From assembly GCF_005239225.2 (NCBI RefSeq), contig NC_133294.1, positions 20,845,631 through 20,909,630 of the forward strand: 64,000 bases of DNA, read 5' to 3'. Below are positions 26,227-40,300 of this stretch, piece by piece. Numbering within the stretch: the stretch's first letter is position 1; the number at the start of each line of letters is the position of its first letter. The notes beneath the pieces were generated by a model. That model was not told the origin of the DNA. It saw only the letters and a program-made list of their open reading frames with translations, and made no database searches. Origin of the DNA: Populus alba (Eukaryota; Streptophyta; Magnoliopsida; Malpighiales; Salicaceae). The translations under genes were made by a program, and so were the position numbers.

Positions 26227-26560
26227 ATGGCGTTGAATTCACAGAAATGGGGTTATGTAAGGATCATAACTGGAACAATTCTTGGTGGGGCTCTTGGGTT
26301 CTATGTTATGCACCGGGTGGAAGTCAGCTACAAGGTTAAAACTTCTTTTTCTATCTTTTGAGCTTCTGTTTGTTTACTGAGAAAGATGGAACTTTTTGGA
26401 ATTCAAAGTTGTTAAAGTGAAAAAGTTATGATTTTAGTAACATGGGGTTTGCTTGTTTTTGTTTGTTTTGTAACAGGAAAAGATGAAGGAGAGATTGAGA
26501 GAGTATGAAAAGGAATTGAAGAAGAAAGAGGAGTTGAAACAGCTCGAGGAATCCATGTAG
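26227..26560 (+). CDS. Small single-pass membrane protein, 63 aa, function unknown
   Basis: Two exons (26227-26334 and 26477-26560) with GT-AG borders encode 63 aa. The start MALNSQKWGYVRI is preceded by an A-rich context (AGAAAATGG). Residues about 11-28 (VRIITGTILGGALGFYVM) form one hydrophobic, Gly-rich helix. The remaining residues are a strongly charged helix (EKMKERLREYEKELKKKEEL), predicted amphipathic or coiled coil. This N-terminal anchor plus charged tail recalls small organellar-membrane assembly or subunit proteins, but I do not recognise the family. The intron position in the middle of such a short frame and the normal upstream composition favour a real gene. Confidence 0.75.
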
Positions 26561-28849
26561 TTTTCCTTTTCTTTTATTTTTAGTTTTCTTTTTGGTTGCT
26601 GAGAAAAGGGTGGAAAGTGAAAGAAAATAGAAGTAATGTTCCACTACATCATAGCAATCTAATTAAAATGAACACCAAGAATGTTAGAGAATTATGGATT
26701 TGTTGTTGGTTTAGCATATTGGTTGAGCTTTTGACTTTACTTGAGATGGATTGTAGTTGATCACCAATATTGGGAAATTGTTGGCTTGTTTGCTGTCCAT
26801 TACAACTAGGTTGTCAGCATCACTTTGATGCTTCATTGGCAGCTCTTATACCATTATGGCTGAGTAGGTGCCAGTCCAGGGTTGAAATATCAGTCTGGAG
26901 TTTTGGAAATTCTGTTATCCAGTAATTGATACGCAGAAAACTCATTGATTTGAATGTGTCTTGTTTTGAATGTGTAGAGAACTCATTGATTCATCTTGAA
27001 ACTTTGTGTCAATGTACTTTCTCACGGATCAATCTGCATTCCCATGAAGGTCCCAAGGAAAGAATGTTCATGGATGGATTTGGTTAACTTATTGTTATGC
27101 CTTCAAATTTTCTCAGCAATAGACTTGATGGATTAATTTTCGTAGTGATCTTTCCAACTTCTCTCTAGGACGAGGCAGTTTCTTATTGTAAATTTTGATA
27201 TTTGGAATCATGTCATATGCATCCGGTTCTTGTAGCTACATGCATCTACTAAAAGGCAATTTGATTGATCCTCCTAATTCAAATATGTAGATAGGTTTCA
27301 GGGCATTGTTTGGTGTTGCCTTGATGTATGAAAATCAGCAAGCAAATATTTGTGTTTTCTTACTAATGCAAGAGACTAATCAAAAAGAAAATGGGGTTGG
27401 TGGAAAATGATGATTTCTGTGGAAGAGATGGAGATTTCACAAAATTCACAGGCTCAAAGCCATTTGTTTTAACATCTGAGGCAACAGACATGTGAATATC
27501 ATGTCAATTGCCTCAATATCTTCTTCTAATTTGGAAACTCATGTTTTCTTGAAAATGTTTGGATTTGATGTCAAGAGGCAGTGTTAAGTTGTCAATTGCA
27601 CCATTAAAAGTATGCTGTTGTCAATCAATGGTAGGTGAGTGCAGCTTCAAGATCAGTCAAAGTAGAGATTCAGATAGCATAGTTGTCATGAAAATCAAAT
27701 TGACATGCGTTTTAGAAGAGTCACAAGCTTTTGGCAGATCCATAGATATTACCTGCAATCAAATCCCCTGTTATTATTGCAGGCATTTCTAAGGATGATC
27801 ATGATTTCAAAAGTCTAGCTAATTGTCCCATTGGTTACGGGCATGGTGTTCTTTAGTCTTTACCAACTGATGGAGTATTTGAATGTTCTTCTGTTGGCAC
27901 GGGCACTGGTAACTGTGCTATTCTTACAAGTTCCCTCTGTGATTGCTGTTTGTCACCTGCCTACCAGTTGCCCTTGGTAATTCTCATCAACTTCAGCAGA
28001 GAAAATGCCTTCGTTTAGTTTGCACCACAGATTTTCCAGTATCCCAAAACCCAAAGGGATATCAATCAATCATTGAAGTTTGCTAGCTTTATCATGTTGC
28101 TAGGCCAACAGATTCGTGATGGCCAGATATGCAATGAGGATGCTTTTTTCAATTAATGTTGAATTCGGGAAGGGAAACAAGATCATTCATGTGTTTTTTA
28201 GCAGACATGACAAAATATTCGTTGCAAAAATCAACTAATAATCAGTAATCGTTTCTAACTCACAACTTCTCAGGGTGATTCAAATCAGAATTACGAGGGA
28301 GTATAAAAGCAGTAATGTCAAATAATTTTGAGGGACAACTACAAAAAATCAAGAATCCCTCGTAAGTTCTGCTATGTCAATCACCTTGTTTGTTAGGAGA
28401 TCCATCATCTAACGCCCTATTTTGAGCAGTAGAGTTAGAAAACGCATGTCTTCTAATTATTCTATTTGTACTGGAGGATTTTTTTATGTAATTAGTTTGT
28501 TCCATTATACATTATGAAAATCAAAGCATGAACCATGAGATTATTTAATGAATTTAAAAAACTTATTAAGATGTTTTTTTTTTAAAAAAATATTCAAAGA
28601 TTTAACGAAATAATAACTAGTACTTCAAAAAAATTAAATTGTAATTCTTCAATTCTCAAATTTACAAAGAACAAAACCCGAGAGTGATTACTAGAATCTT
28701 TTCTAAACTTAGCACCATTAAAATATTTTTTATTTAAAAATATTAAATTTAAGCAAAAATAATTTTTAAATTTTAATAAAATACGATTTGAACGAGTTTC
28801 AGTAATAATCCTGTGCCAGTAAAATAATCTCAACACATTATTTTAATAA
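26561..28849. other. Downstream region of small gene; no coding sequence recognised
   Basis: Moderately balanced composition to about 28,400 suggests long 3' transcript sequence or a decayed gene. The 77-codon ORF at 27559-27792 has no recognisable features. After 28,500 it becomes AT-rich. Confidence 0.4.
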
Positions 28850-29089
28850 ATAGTGAAAATTAACAGAACGACAAGAGAGGCAAAAGAGCCGAAGACAACT
28901 CCACAAACTCTGCCAGGCCGAGTCACAACGAAGTGCTCCCATGCTCCATGCTCCATGCTCCAGCATCATAATAGAAACAACAGAAGAGAAGGCACAGCCA
29001 CGAAGAGCTCCCATTATTCGAAAGAAAAACAACTCCACCATGAGGAAATCATACTGATCGTCTGCTCACGGATGCATTTGTGTTTCCTC

Positions 29090-30071
<982 letters not shown>

Positions 30072-30639
30072 CTATGTCTTCAACTACATCACACCAACCA
30101 GTCAATGATTCCTGAAAAATAGACAAGGAAATCTCATAGTTAGTTGTTAGCAGGTGCATAAATGATTTGATAACGAATATGCATGCAAGAATTTTCTTGT
30201 GAACATCAGATTATTGTCATTTTCTTCGGAATTGACCATTCACGTGTCAACAACCCTATTCTTGTCTGACTTGAAATATGTTTAGTTTTTTAGAGTATTT
30301 TCGGACTCTAGCACAGTAAAAACTAAAATTTAGTAGAAAATATTTTTAAAAATAACATGGAGAGTTGCGGATGATATTTATAACTTGTGAGATATAAATA
30401 TCATTTCTAGTCCTCTCAAAAATAAAATAGACTGAAATAATTTTCAATAAAAAAAAGAAAAAAAGAAGAAGAAGAGAAATTAAGACCATGCAGTCAGATT
30501 AAAGATCTAATAATAACATCATTAATATCATAGGAAAAATCCAACGATTCTAAGAAACGTCATTAACAATACCTGGAAGGAACTACACAAGCCATTCAAA
30601 AACAAACAAACACTAACACATTTAGATGACTCGCGTAGC

Positions 30640-31210
30640 CATACTTGAAAGGAGTTCTTGATGTAGCCAAAGAAAAGTTGGCAGAATTCATGGCTATCAG
30701 GCCTGGCACACTAATGGCTACGGTTTCTTTGGTTGGATATGCCTAGGAAGGTGGAGACTCCTTCCATTGATAAGACAGGATCAATATCCATGCAGATGGA
30801 AGGGTTGACATTGAGACTGGCTTAGTTTTATTAAAGCATAAAATGGAGATTAATTTTCAATTCTCTATTTGTCGATGGTCTGGTCTCAAACCACGACCAG
30901 ATTGCTAGTGGAGAACAGTACTACGCAGTGCTTCTGTGATGCAAGTTGTGATTCGCATGAAAAAGCTTTAAAACTAATAATTTTTTTTTCATCACGCGAA
31001 ACACAATTTACACTGTGTAGCAAAACGAAGCTTTGAAACTAATATCTTGTGTTATTTGTACTGTGACAAAAAAACTGAAAGTTCTTAGATTTTACAGCTG
31101 CTTCTTCCCAGAAAGCTTGGCATTGTCGGTTGGTACAGAAGAGATCACTCCACTTGGAATTTTCATTTGTTTGGCCATTGTTTCCTTTTACATGAGATAG
31201 ATAAACAAAC
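30640..31210. repeat. GST-array module, copy 1
   Basis: Non-GST segment found five times between GST copies (here, 36781-36908 plus 42382-42570, about 47920-48480, about 52620-53120, and 59645-59679 plus 63871-64000). It starts near a conserved TTCTTGATGTAGCCAAAGAA and ends with TTTACATG. It contains the short ORF described separately. Confidence 0.75.
31092..31178 (-). CDS. Conserved short ORF 1, 28 aa, unknown
   Basis: ATG to TAA, 28 codons, beginning MAKQMKI and ending DNAKLSGKKQL. It is the longest of four paralogous copies and carries one in-frame 3-bp difference from the others (an extra codon after GV). Start, stop and frame are kept in all four. Expression is unproven; it could be the remnant of a longer exon. 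Confidence 0.35.
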   Translation of the reverse strand: MAKQMKIPSGVISSVPTDNAKLSGKKQL

Positions 31211-31924
31211 CCTTTTACTCGAATTTTGTTTTGATTGAGCCCTCTAAGTATTCTGCTAATTTAGGGACATTAGAATTTGCGTTATACAGTGACACAATAA
31301 ACGATGATCAATCCCGTTATTTGACTCGAATTAAGGATTGATCAGATATATGATTGATCATAATAACAAGAAATTAAAAAAATATATGCTTTGCCTACCC
31401 TTGCTGCTCTAGTGTTCTTCCCTTCTTTGATTTTCGAGCATCAACAGAAAACAGAGAACCCATGAGTTGTAGTTTATTTTGTATTGTAATGTGATTGAAC
31501 TACTTAAAACTTGGTATAAGAAAATTAACTTGAGGATATATATAAATATATATCATTGAATGCCAAATCTTTCCATATTAACATGAGGCTTTGTGTGCGT
31601 TGAGTGCCAAATTAATCTAATAAATTCTCAAACCTTCCCTTTTCCGAGCAAAAATTAGCAAATCAAATACAAATACCAACTAGTTCAGATCCAAGGAAAT
31701 GGCAGCTAGTTCAGATTCAAGGAAAAGCGTGCAAAGCACACATCACAAACAAATAAGATTGAAGCTGGTCTGGACATATCCAGTTCCTAGTCAACCAAGG
31801 AGCAAAGCCAAGTGCCACAGAATTACAGAAAGTTCAATATTATTCGTAACAGAAACAACTCCAACATGAACTACTAATTAAAACCAAAAAAAAACAACAT
31901 ACTGCCTTGACCATATCCTTGTAA

Positions 31925-33115
<1,191 letters not shown>

Positions 33116-34069
33116 TCATTTTCATGTTTGTTCCTTTCTATGTCTTCAACTGCATCACACCAACCGGTCAATGATTCCCGAAATCTCAGAGTTAATTACC
33201 CTGGAAAAATGAGATAATTATTCATAAATTTGAGAAATTATCACCGGAATTCATATTATGTACGATCAATATATATTTTATTAGGGGGATTGTGTAGGGA
33301 AAGTAAAATATATGATAACGAGAGTATGTTTGTTATTATTATTCAAATTAAGCAATAATCTTGCCAACAAACCTTTTCAGTTTTTGCCAGAAGAAAACTT
33401 ACGATAGCTTTGGTAATTTCAAGTCAATTTACATACGATTTGTTTTTGCCATGGTTCCATATGTCAGTGTCATGGGAAGCTCGATCGAATGTGGAAACCA
33501 CCAAATCTGGGCTCGAAACTTCAAAAAAGAAAAAAAAACTTGCAATCATTTTCTTATGAACATCAAATTATTGTCATTTTCCTGAGAATTTACAATTCAC
33601 AGTTTTGTCTTCGAATCTCAAGTCAAATCCGTTTAATTAATCAAAGTTTATAAAACAATATCAAATCCATTCTATTTGAATTAGCTAAGTAGCCAAGTTG
33701 ATCCAGAGAAGTACCAAAAAAGAAAGAAAAAAAGAAAGAGAGGAATAGAATTTTTTAGTAGGCTTTTGAGGGCTGGTTATTTCTTCTTCGGCGTTTTGAA
33801 AGTGTGTGCTTTTTATTGAGTATATACTATTAACATGTACTCAATCTTTGGGAGTTTAGTTATTATTATTTTTAAAAATTATTTTTAAAATTAACGTATT
33901 AAAACAATCTAAAATATATAAAAAAATTCATTTTTTTTTTAAAAAAGTTAAATTGTTGTGCAACGCAATTAACATTATGTTTCCAAAGGGTGCCTAAAAC
34001 ATTGTTTCGTACTGTGTTTATACTAGAATTTTAATAAAATTTAAATTTATTATTTTAAAAAATTATTGT

Positions 34070-34220
34070 GGCGAATTAATTAAATAAGTGGAAAATGTAC
34101 TGTGCTAGTGCCCAGTGGGCAATTGGATACCACATCGCATTTTCATGTTTGTGCCTTTCTATGTCTTCAACTGATCATCACACCAACCAGTCAATGACTC
34201 CTGAAAAATAGACAAGGAAA
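34070..34220 (-). repeat. Extra copy of GST proximal upstream sequence
   Basis: A stretch around AAGTGGAAAATGTACTGTGC to CAGTCAATGACTCCTGAAAA repeats the segment that lies directly upstream of GST-A, D, E and G, but no GST exon adjoins it. The paralogous block has the same orphan at about 50190-50340, so it predates the block duplication. Confidence 0.7.
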
Positions 34221-35044
34221 TCTCAGAGTTAGTTACCCCTCACAAAATGAATGAAATAATTATTCATAAATATGAGAAATTATAATCGGAAATTACGAGT
34301 TGAGAGTTTTAACATGCTAAATCGGACTTAACTCGTGTAAAATCAATAAAATTAATAAAATTTGATCTGATTTTATGAGTTTATTAAATTTAATGATATG
34401 AATTTAAATTATGTTTAAATTGATCTTAAAATGTCTGCTAATTAGTTTTGTGAGATTAAACATATTTTTGAAATCGTACATTAGATAAAATTAAAATTTT
34501 ACAAGGAAATATTATATATAAAAAAATATATTGTAGTAAATTTTCAGGTCAAATAGAGATAAGAAACATAATATTTTACAATTTAGTGATTTATTAAACT
34601 CATCTTTTAATAAGTCTGATAGACTTAAATCTTTTGGGCTCGATCAAGTGTTGAGCCTAGATATTGGGTATAACAATCTGTTAGGCCCAGTTCTTTTAGG
34701 TTTAGCTAAACGCTATTTCCAAATCATGTATCAGTCTAATAATATGTTAGACTCGGCTTTTCTAGGCTCAATAATTCAAGTTTATAAAATTTTATTTTCT
34801 CCTATGATCAAGTAAAGGATATTTTTCTTTGATCTTTTCTCTTTGACAAAGAAGGTGATGAGTTATAAAGACCAATTGAAATTTTTAGAAAGGGAGGTTC
34901 TTCATAATATATTTATTTTCAAAGTTTATTTTTAAAATATTATTGTATTTTTTTAAAAAATATTTATTTAAACATCATAAAATCCTTAAATTCACTAGAA
35001 AAGATTTTTGGTAGATACTAGATCCTAGTTACCAAACCATTTTA

Positions 35045-36042
35045 GGTGCCGTTTTGTTTGCTGAAAAGTAGTTTTCTGGAAAGTGAATTCTGGGGAAAGT
35101 GAATTCTGGAGAAGTATTTTCCGATGTTTGATAGTGTAATGAAAAATAAGTTGAAAAACACTTTCCAGTATTTGGTCATGTCATGGAAAATGAGCTGGAA
35201 ATAACTTATTAATATTTTATTTTTTCTCAAGTTTATTAAAATAATAAGGAACAAATCTTACAAATTAAAAAGTTGAATGAGAATGAAATTGAAAAAAAAA
35301 TATAATTTCATAAATTATCTCAAATAAAATAAATAATAATCAAAAATAATAGAGATCAAATCTAAAAAATTAAAAAAACAAATGAATGATGAAGAAATGA
35401 AAATAATAATAATCAATATTTCATTAAATTATTTCAAATAAAATAAGTAATAATCAAAAGAATGAGGACCAAATTTGATAAATAAAAAATTTCAATAAAA
35501 AAATGATAAGGAAAAAGCAAATAGAATTATAAAAATAAGGACCAAAGTTAATATAAAAATAAAATTTTAAGAGATAAAATTGAAAATAAATATTTAAAAA
35601 TATATATATATAACAATCAAAGTTTGAGGATTAAATTTGATATAATCAGTAAATAATGATATTTCTAAATTTTTCACAATTTCTTGGAAAGTGTTTTCCC
35701 CCTAAATTTTTTTAGGAAAACACTTTCCTGAAAACCAAGCCAAATTTTTCCTTTTATTGGAAAGTGTTTTTCATTGACCAATTTTCCTAATGGCAAAACA
35801 AACACAAAAAATTTTAGAAAGTGATTTTCTAGAAACCACTTTTTCGGAAAACAAACACAGTTAAAGGGAAAAACACTTTCCTGAAAACCAAGCCAAATTT
35901 TTCTTTGACTAAAAGTGTTTTTCATTGACTCCGTTGACCGGAAAGTGTTTTATGTTGACCAATTTTTTTTAATGTCAAACAAACATAGGAAAGTTTGGAA
36001 AATAGTTTCTTGAAAACTATTTTCCAGGAAACAAACATTATC
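35045..36042. mobile_element. Harbinger/Tourist-like non-autonomous DNA transposon, 998 bp
   Basis: The element is flanked by TTA at 35042-35044 and 36043-36045. Its ends form imperfect inverted repeats: GGTGCCGTTTTGTTTGCTG at the left, and GATAATGTTTGTTTCCTGG read inward from the right. The interior repeats AAAGTGTTTTCC-like motifs and has no transposase ORF. The paralogous block at about 51111-51140 lacks it and reads straight through, so the borders are supported by an empty site. A 3-bp TTA target duplication and a G-rich terminus with GTTTGTTT are typical of the PIF/Harbinger superfamily. Confidence 0.8.
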
Positions 36043-36908
36043 TTAGTTAAAGAAATTGAATTAAATTGTCTAAATCATGAAATTAATAAATTATTCTATA
36101 TATAAAATTTGTTTTCAAGCTATTTGAATTTGCTGAGATATCATCAAATTGGAAATCAAAAATCGAGGTTGTTGTCCTTGGATTTGAAACTTTTTCAGGT
36201 TTTGCATGAAGAAAACTAAGGATAGCTTTGGTAATTTCAAGTCAATTTAAATACGATTTGTTTTTGCCATGGGTCCATCTGTCAGTGTCACGGGAAGCTC
36301 GGATATTGGAAACCACCAAAATACGGGCTCGAAACTTTTTTTGAAATAAACTTGCAATCATTTTTCTTGAAAACATCAAATTATTGTCATTTTCTTGAGA
36401 AATGACTACTCACGTGTCAACGACCCTATTCTTGTCTACCTTGGAAATATGTCTAGTTTTTTAGAGCATCTTCCGACTCTAGCACAGTAAAAATTAAAAT
36501 TTAGTAAAATAATACATCAATGAAAACATTTTTAAAAAATAACATGGAAAGTTGTAGATGGTAATGTATTCATGACTTGTGAGCTGTAAATATAATTTAT
36601 AATAAAAAGAAAAAGAAAAAAAAACAAGAACATAACAAAAAAAAAAACCAAATATCTAATAATAACATTATTAATATTATTATTAAAAACAAATTAATAA
36701 AAAAAACAATACCAGAGAACATCAACAATAATTACTAGAATGGGCTCCAAAAGCTACCCAAAGCAAACAAACACTAACATTGAGGTGACCGTGCATCAGA
36801 CTCTGATACTTAAAAAGGAGTTCTTGATGTAGCCAAAGAAGAGTTTACGGAGAACAGTACTAGAACACTGTGTAGCATAACGAAGCCTATGATAATTAAT
36901 GTGCTTCC

Positions 36909-37292
36909 TGATGCAAATCAGGAGGAGACAGAGGAAGGAACCTTGTAACACACAAAGACTACTGGAAGACATAAACATGGGAAACCAAGGAACCGTGAAA
37001 GCTTACTAGCTGTAGTTATTATTTCTTAGTCTAGCTGTAGTTATTATTTTAGTTAGCTGGCAGTTTCCTAGTTAGACTAGGATTAGAGTTCAATTACGTA
37101 TTAGATTATAATTCATTAAATAGAGGGTATTTAAGAGGGGAACATAACATAAGAAACGACAGTTTTTGTAATCAAGCAATTTGCTATTCTTAAATACAAA
37201 TTCAGGAGTGATTCCTCTACAGAGAGATTCTGCATTAGTTCATTGTTTTCATTGTAAGCAACTAGAGGTTGCAGCAGAGAGCAATTACACCA
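36909..37292 (+). repeat. Gypsy 5' LTR
   Basis: 384 bp with TG...CA ends. It differs from the 3' LTR at two sites (ACATAAAC against ACAGAAAC, and CAACTAGAG against CAACGAGAG). Confidence 0.95.
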
Positions 37293-37295
37293 AAT

Positions 37296-37307
37296 TGGTA
37301 TCAGAGC
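37296..37307 (+). other. Gypsy primer binding site
   Basis: TGGTATCAGAGC, complementary to the 3' end of plant initiator tRNA-Met, four bases after the 5' LTR. Confidence 0.9.
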
Positions 37308-37312
37308 GGTTC

Positions 37313-40300
37313 ATGACTGTAACCCGGAGTGGTAATTCCTATCCAATGTCAAACAGCTCAGCCCCTACTAATTCCCCATGCGGACATACAAACTTACAAC
37401 AACAAATCATCCATATCACCACTATGTTAGAACAACTTGCTAACCGAATGGATGCTGTGGATGAACGTAGAGCAAGGTCTCCCAATAGAAGGGGGCGTGG
37501 ACAATTTCGTGAAGAGGCACCAAGGGAAAATCTGGACGCTGAATATAGAGATGTTGAACCCCAACACCACCGACTACAACATCACAGAGAAGAGGTTCCA
37601 CAGCACCTGCACCATAATAGAGAAGAACTTCCACGACACCGTAACAGGCGAGGACTGGAGACTCAACCAATCGATGAACTCACCAAGCGAATGAAGGTGG
37701 ATGTGCCTGACTTCTATGGAAAACTGGAATCACATGCTTTCGAAGATTGGCTAATTACCATTGAAGACTACTTTGATTGGTTTGATGTATCGGAAGACCG
37801 AAAAGTCCGGTATATCAGGATGAAATTAAAGGGACATGCTCGTGTCTGGTGGGGAAGCGTAGAAGAACAACTGCGACGAACTCAACGCCCACCAATCTCA
37901 AACTGGGAGGAGATGAAGGAACGATTGAAAGAGAAATATTTACCAATTGATTATGAACAAATGATGTTTGAAGAAATGCTGCAACTAAGGCAAGGGGCCT
38001 TAATAGTAGATCAATATACAGATAGGTTCCATGAATTGACGGTTCGTAGCAGGATTACAGAGACCGATCAACAGACACTAGCCCGATATCGCAATGGCCT
38101 ACGTAGGGAACTATACAAAGAAATGCTAATCGCAAGACTCATCACGGTGGAAGAAGCATACCAACTAGCACTGCGTATTGAGAAACAATTAGGGATCACA
38201 ACCGGAAAGAAAGTCATGCCAATGGAGGGAAAACCATGACATTCGACAAACTTTTCCATCCAAAAACCGCACTTACCATATGACAGATCAAGTGGCTCAA
38301 TACTGGGAGAACAAAGAGGAAAAGCAAAGGTTACAAGTGATGGTCCACAGTGCTACAAATGCAAAGGATTCGGATACTATGCTGTGGTGTGCCCCACCAG
38401 AGATAAGAAGCTTGCCTTTATATGTGAAAAAGAGCTAACAGTAATGGGGGAGGCGGAAGGAGAGAAAATTGAAGACCTTGCAACTGAGAAGGAGGAACAC
38501 CTGGACGCTTCTGATCTTCCAAGCTGTGTTATTCATCGAATATTAACAGGAAATAAAACTGAACTCAGAACAAATCAGGACTGGTTGCGCACCAACATCT
38601 TCCATACGCGACTAGAACATGGGGGCAGAGCACTCAATGTGATAATCGATAACGGCAGTGGTATGAATGTAATCTCTGAAACCGCAGTAGAACGACTACA
38701 TTTGAAGACCGAGACACACCCATCTCCCTACCGAATAAGTTGGGTTAATGAACACAACTCAGTCTTAGTCAAACACCGTTGCCTAGTACAGTTCTCATTA
38801 GAAAGAGAGTATGTAGATGAAGCATGGTGCGATATCATTCCAATGACCGTCTGCCACATGTTATTGGGACGCCCATGGCTTTACGACAGAAGAGTCTCTT
38901 ATAATGGTTACACCAATACCTACTCTTTCCAGTTTAAAGGCAATAGGCTAGTCTTAGTCCCACTACCGATTGTAGAATTTGAAACAACACAAAAACAGGT
39001 GCCAGTATTAAATATGAGGCAGTTCTCTCAAGCTGTCAATGGCGAACAAATGTTGTTGTTTGTAGTAAGGCGTGAAGTGAAACAAACTGATGGCCTAGTG
39101 CCCAAGGAGCTAGCATCCATACTGAAAAAATTCCAAGACATCATGCCAGATGAGATGCCCCACCAACTGCCACCAATGCGGGATGTACAACACACAATTG
39201 ATCTCATCCCAGGGTCATCTTTACCCAATTTACCCCATTACAGGATGAGCCCTGCGGAGAATGAGGAGCTCAACTGACAGGTCCAGCAGCTAATGGACAG
39301 AGGATTCATCCGAGAGAGCCTTAGTCCCTGCGCAGTTCCAGTACTGCTCACACCAAAAAAAGATGGAAGCTGGAGGATGTGTGTTGACAGTCGAGCAATT
39401 AGTAAAATAACAGTCAAATACCGATTCCCAATCCCCTGGCTGGATGACATGTTGGACTTACTAAACGGCGCCTCTATTTTTACCAAAATTGATCTACGTA
39501 GCGGATATCATCAAATTCGCATTCGTCCTGGAGACGAATGGAAGACAGCATTCAAAACAAAAGAGGGGCTATTTGAATGGCTAGTCATGCCCTTCGGATT
39601 AACCAATGCACCAAGCACCTTAATGCGTGTTATGACACAAATTCTCAAACCATTCCTGGGAAAATGTGTTGTGGTATACTTTGATGATATCTTAATTTTC
39701 AGCAACTGTTTGCAGGATCACTTAGCACATGTGGAGCAAGTCTTAACAACATTACAAGCAGAGCAACTCTATATTAATCATGCCAAATGTTCATTCCTGA
39801 AGAAGAAAGTCTATTTTCTAGGCTTTATCATTTCCAGCAAAGGTGTTGAAGTGGATCCCGCAAAAATACAAGCCATTCAGAATTGGCCAACACCTCAAAA
39901 TGTCTCTGAGGTCCGTAGCTTTCATGGCCTAGCTACATTTTATTGACGTTTTATCCGTAATTTCAGCACTATCATGGCCCCAATAACCGAATGCCTAAAG
40001 GGTACCAATTTCAAATGGACAACAGCAGCAAACAAAGCCTTTGCTGACATCAAGGATAAGCTAGGGAATGCACCAGTACTAAGACTCCCTGATTTCTCCA
40101 AACTCTTTGAAGTCGCCTGTGATGCTTCACATATAGGAATCGGGGGGGGGGGGGTTCTAAGTCAAGAAGGACATCCAATCGCTTTTTACAGCGAAAAGCT
40201 CAATGATACTCGTCAGAGATATTCAACATACGACATGGAATTTTATACCTTGATTCAGACAATTAAACATTGGCGTCCTTACCTGATCCATAGAGAATTT

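Noticed and set aside
27559..27792. 77-codon plus-strand ORF
   Set aside because: No recognisable motif, no splice context, odd composition. It is likely chance in a non-coding transcript region.
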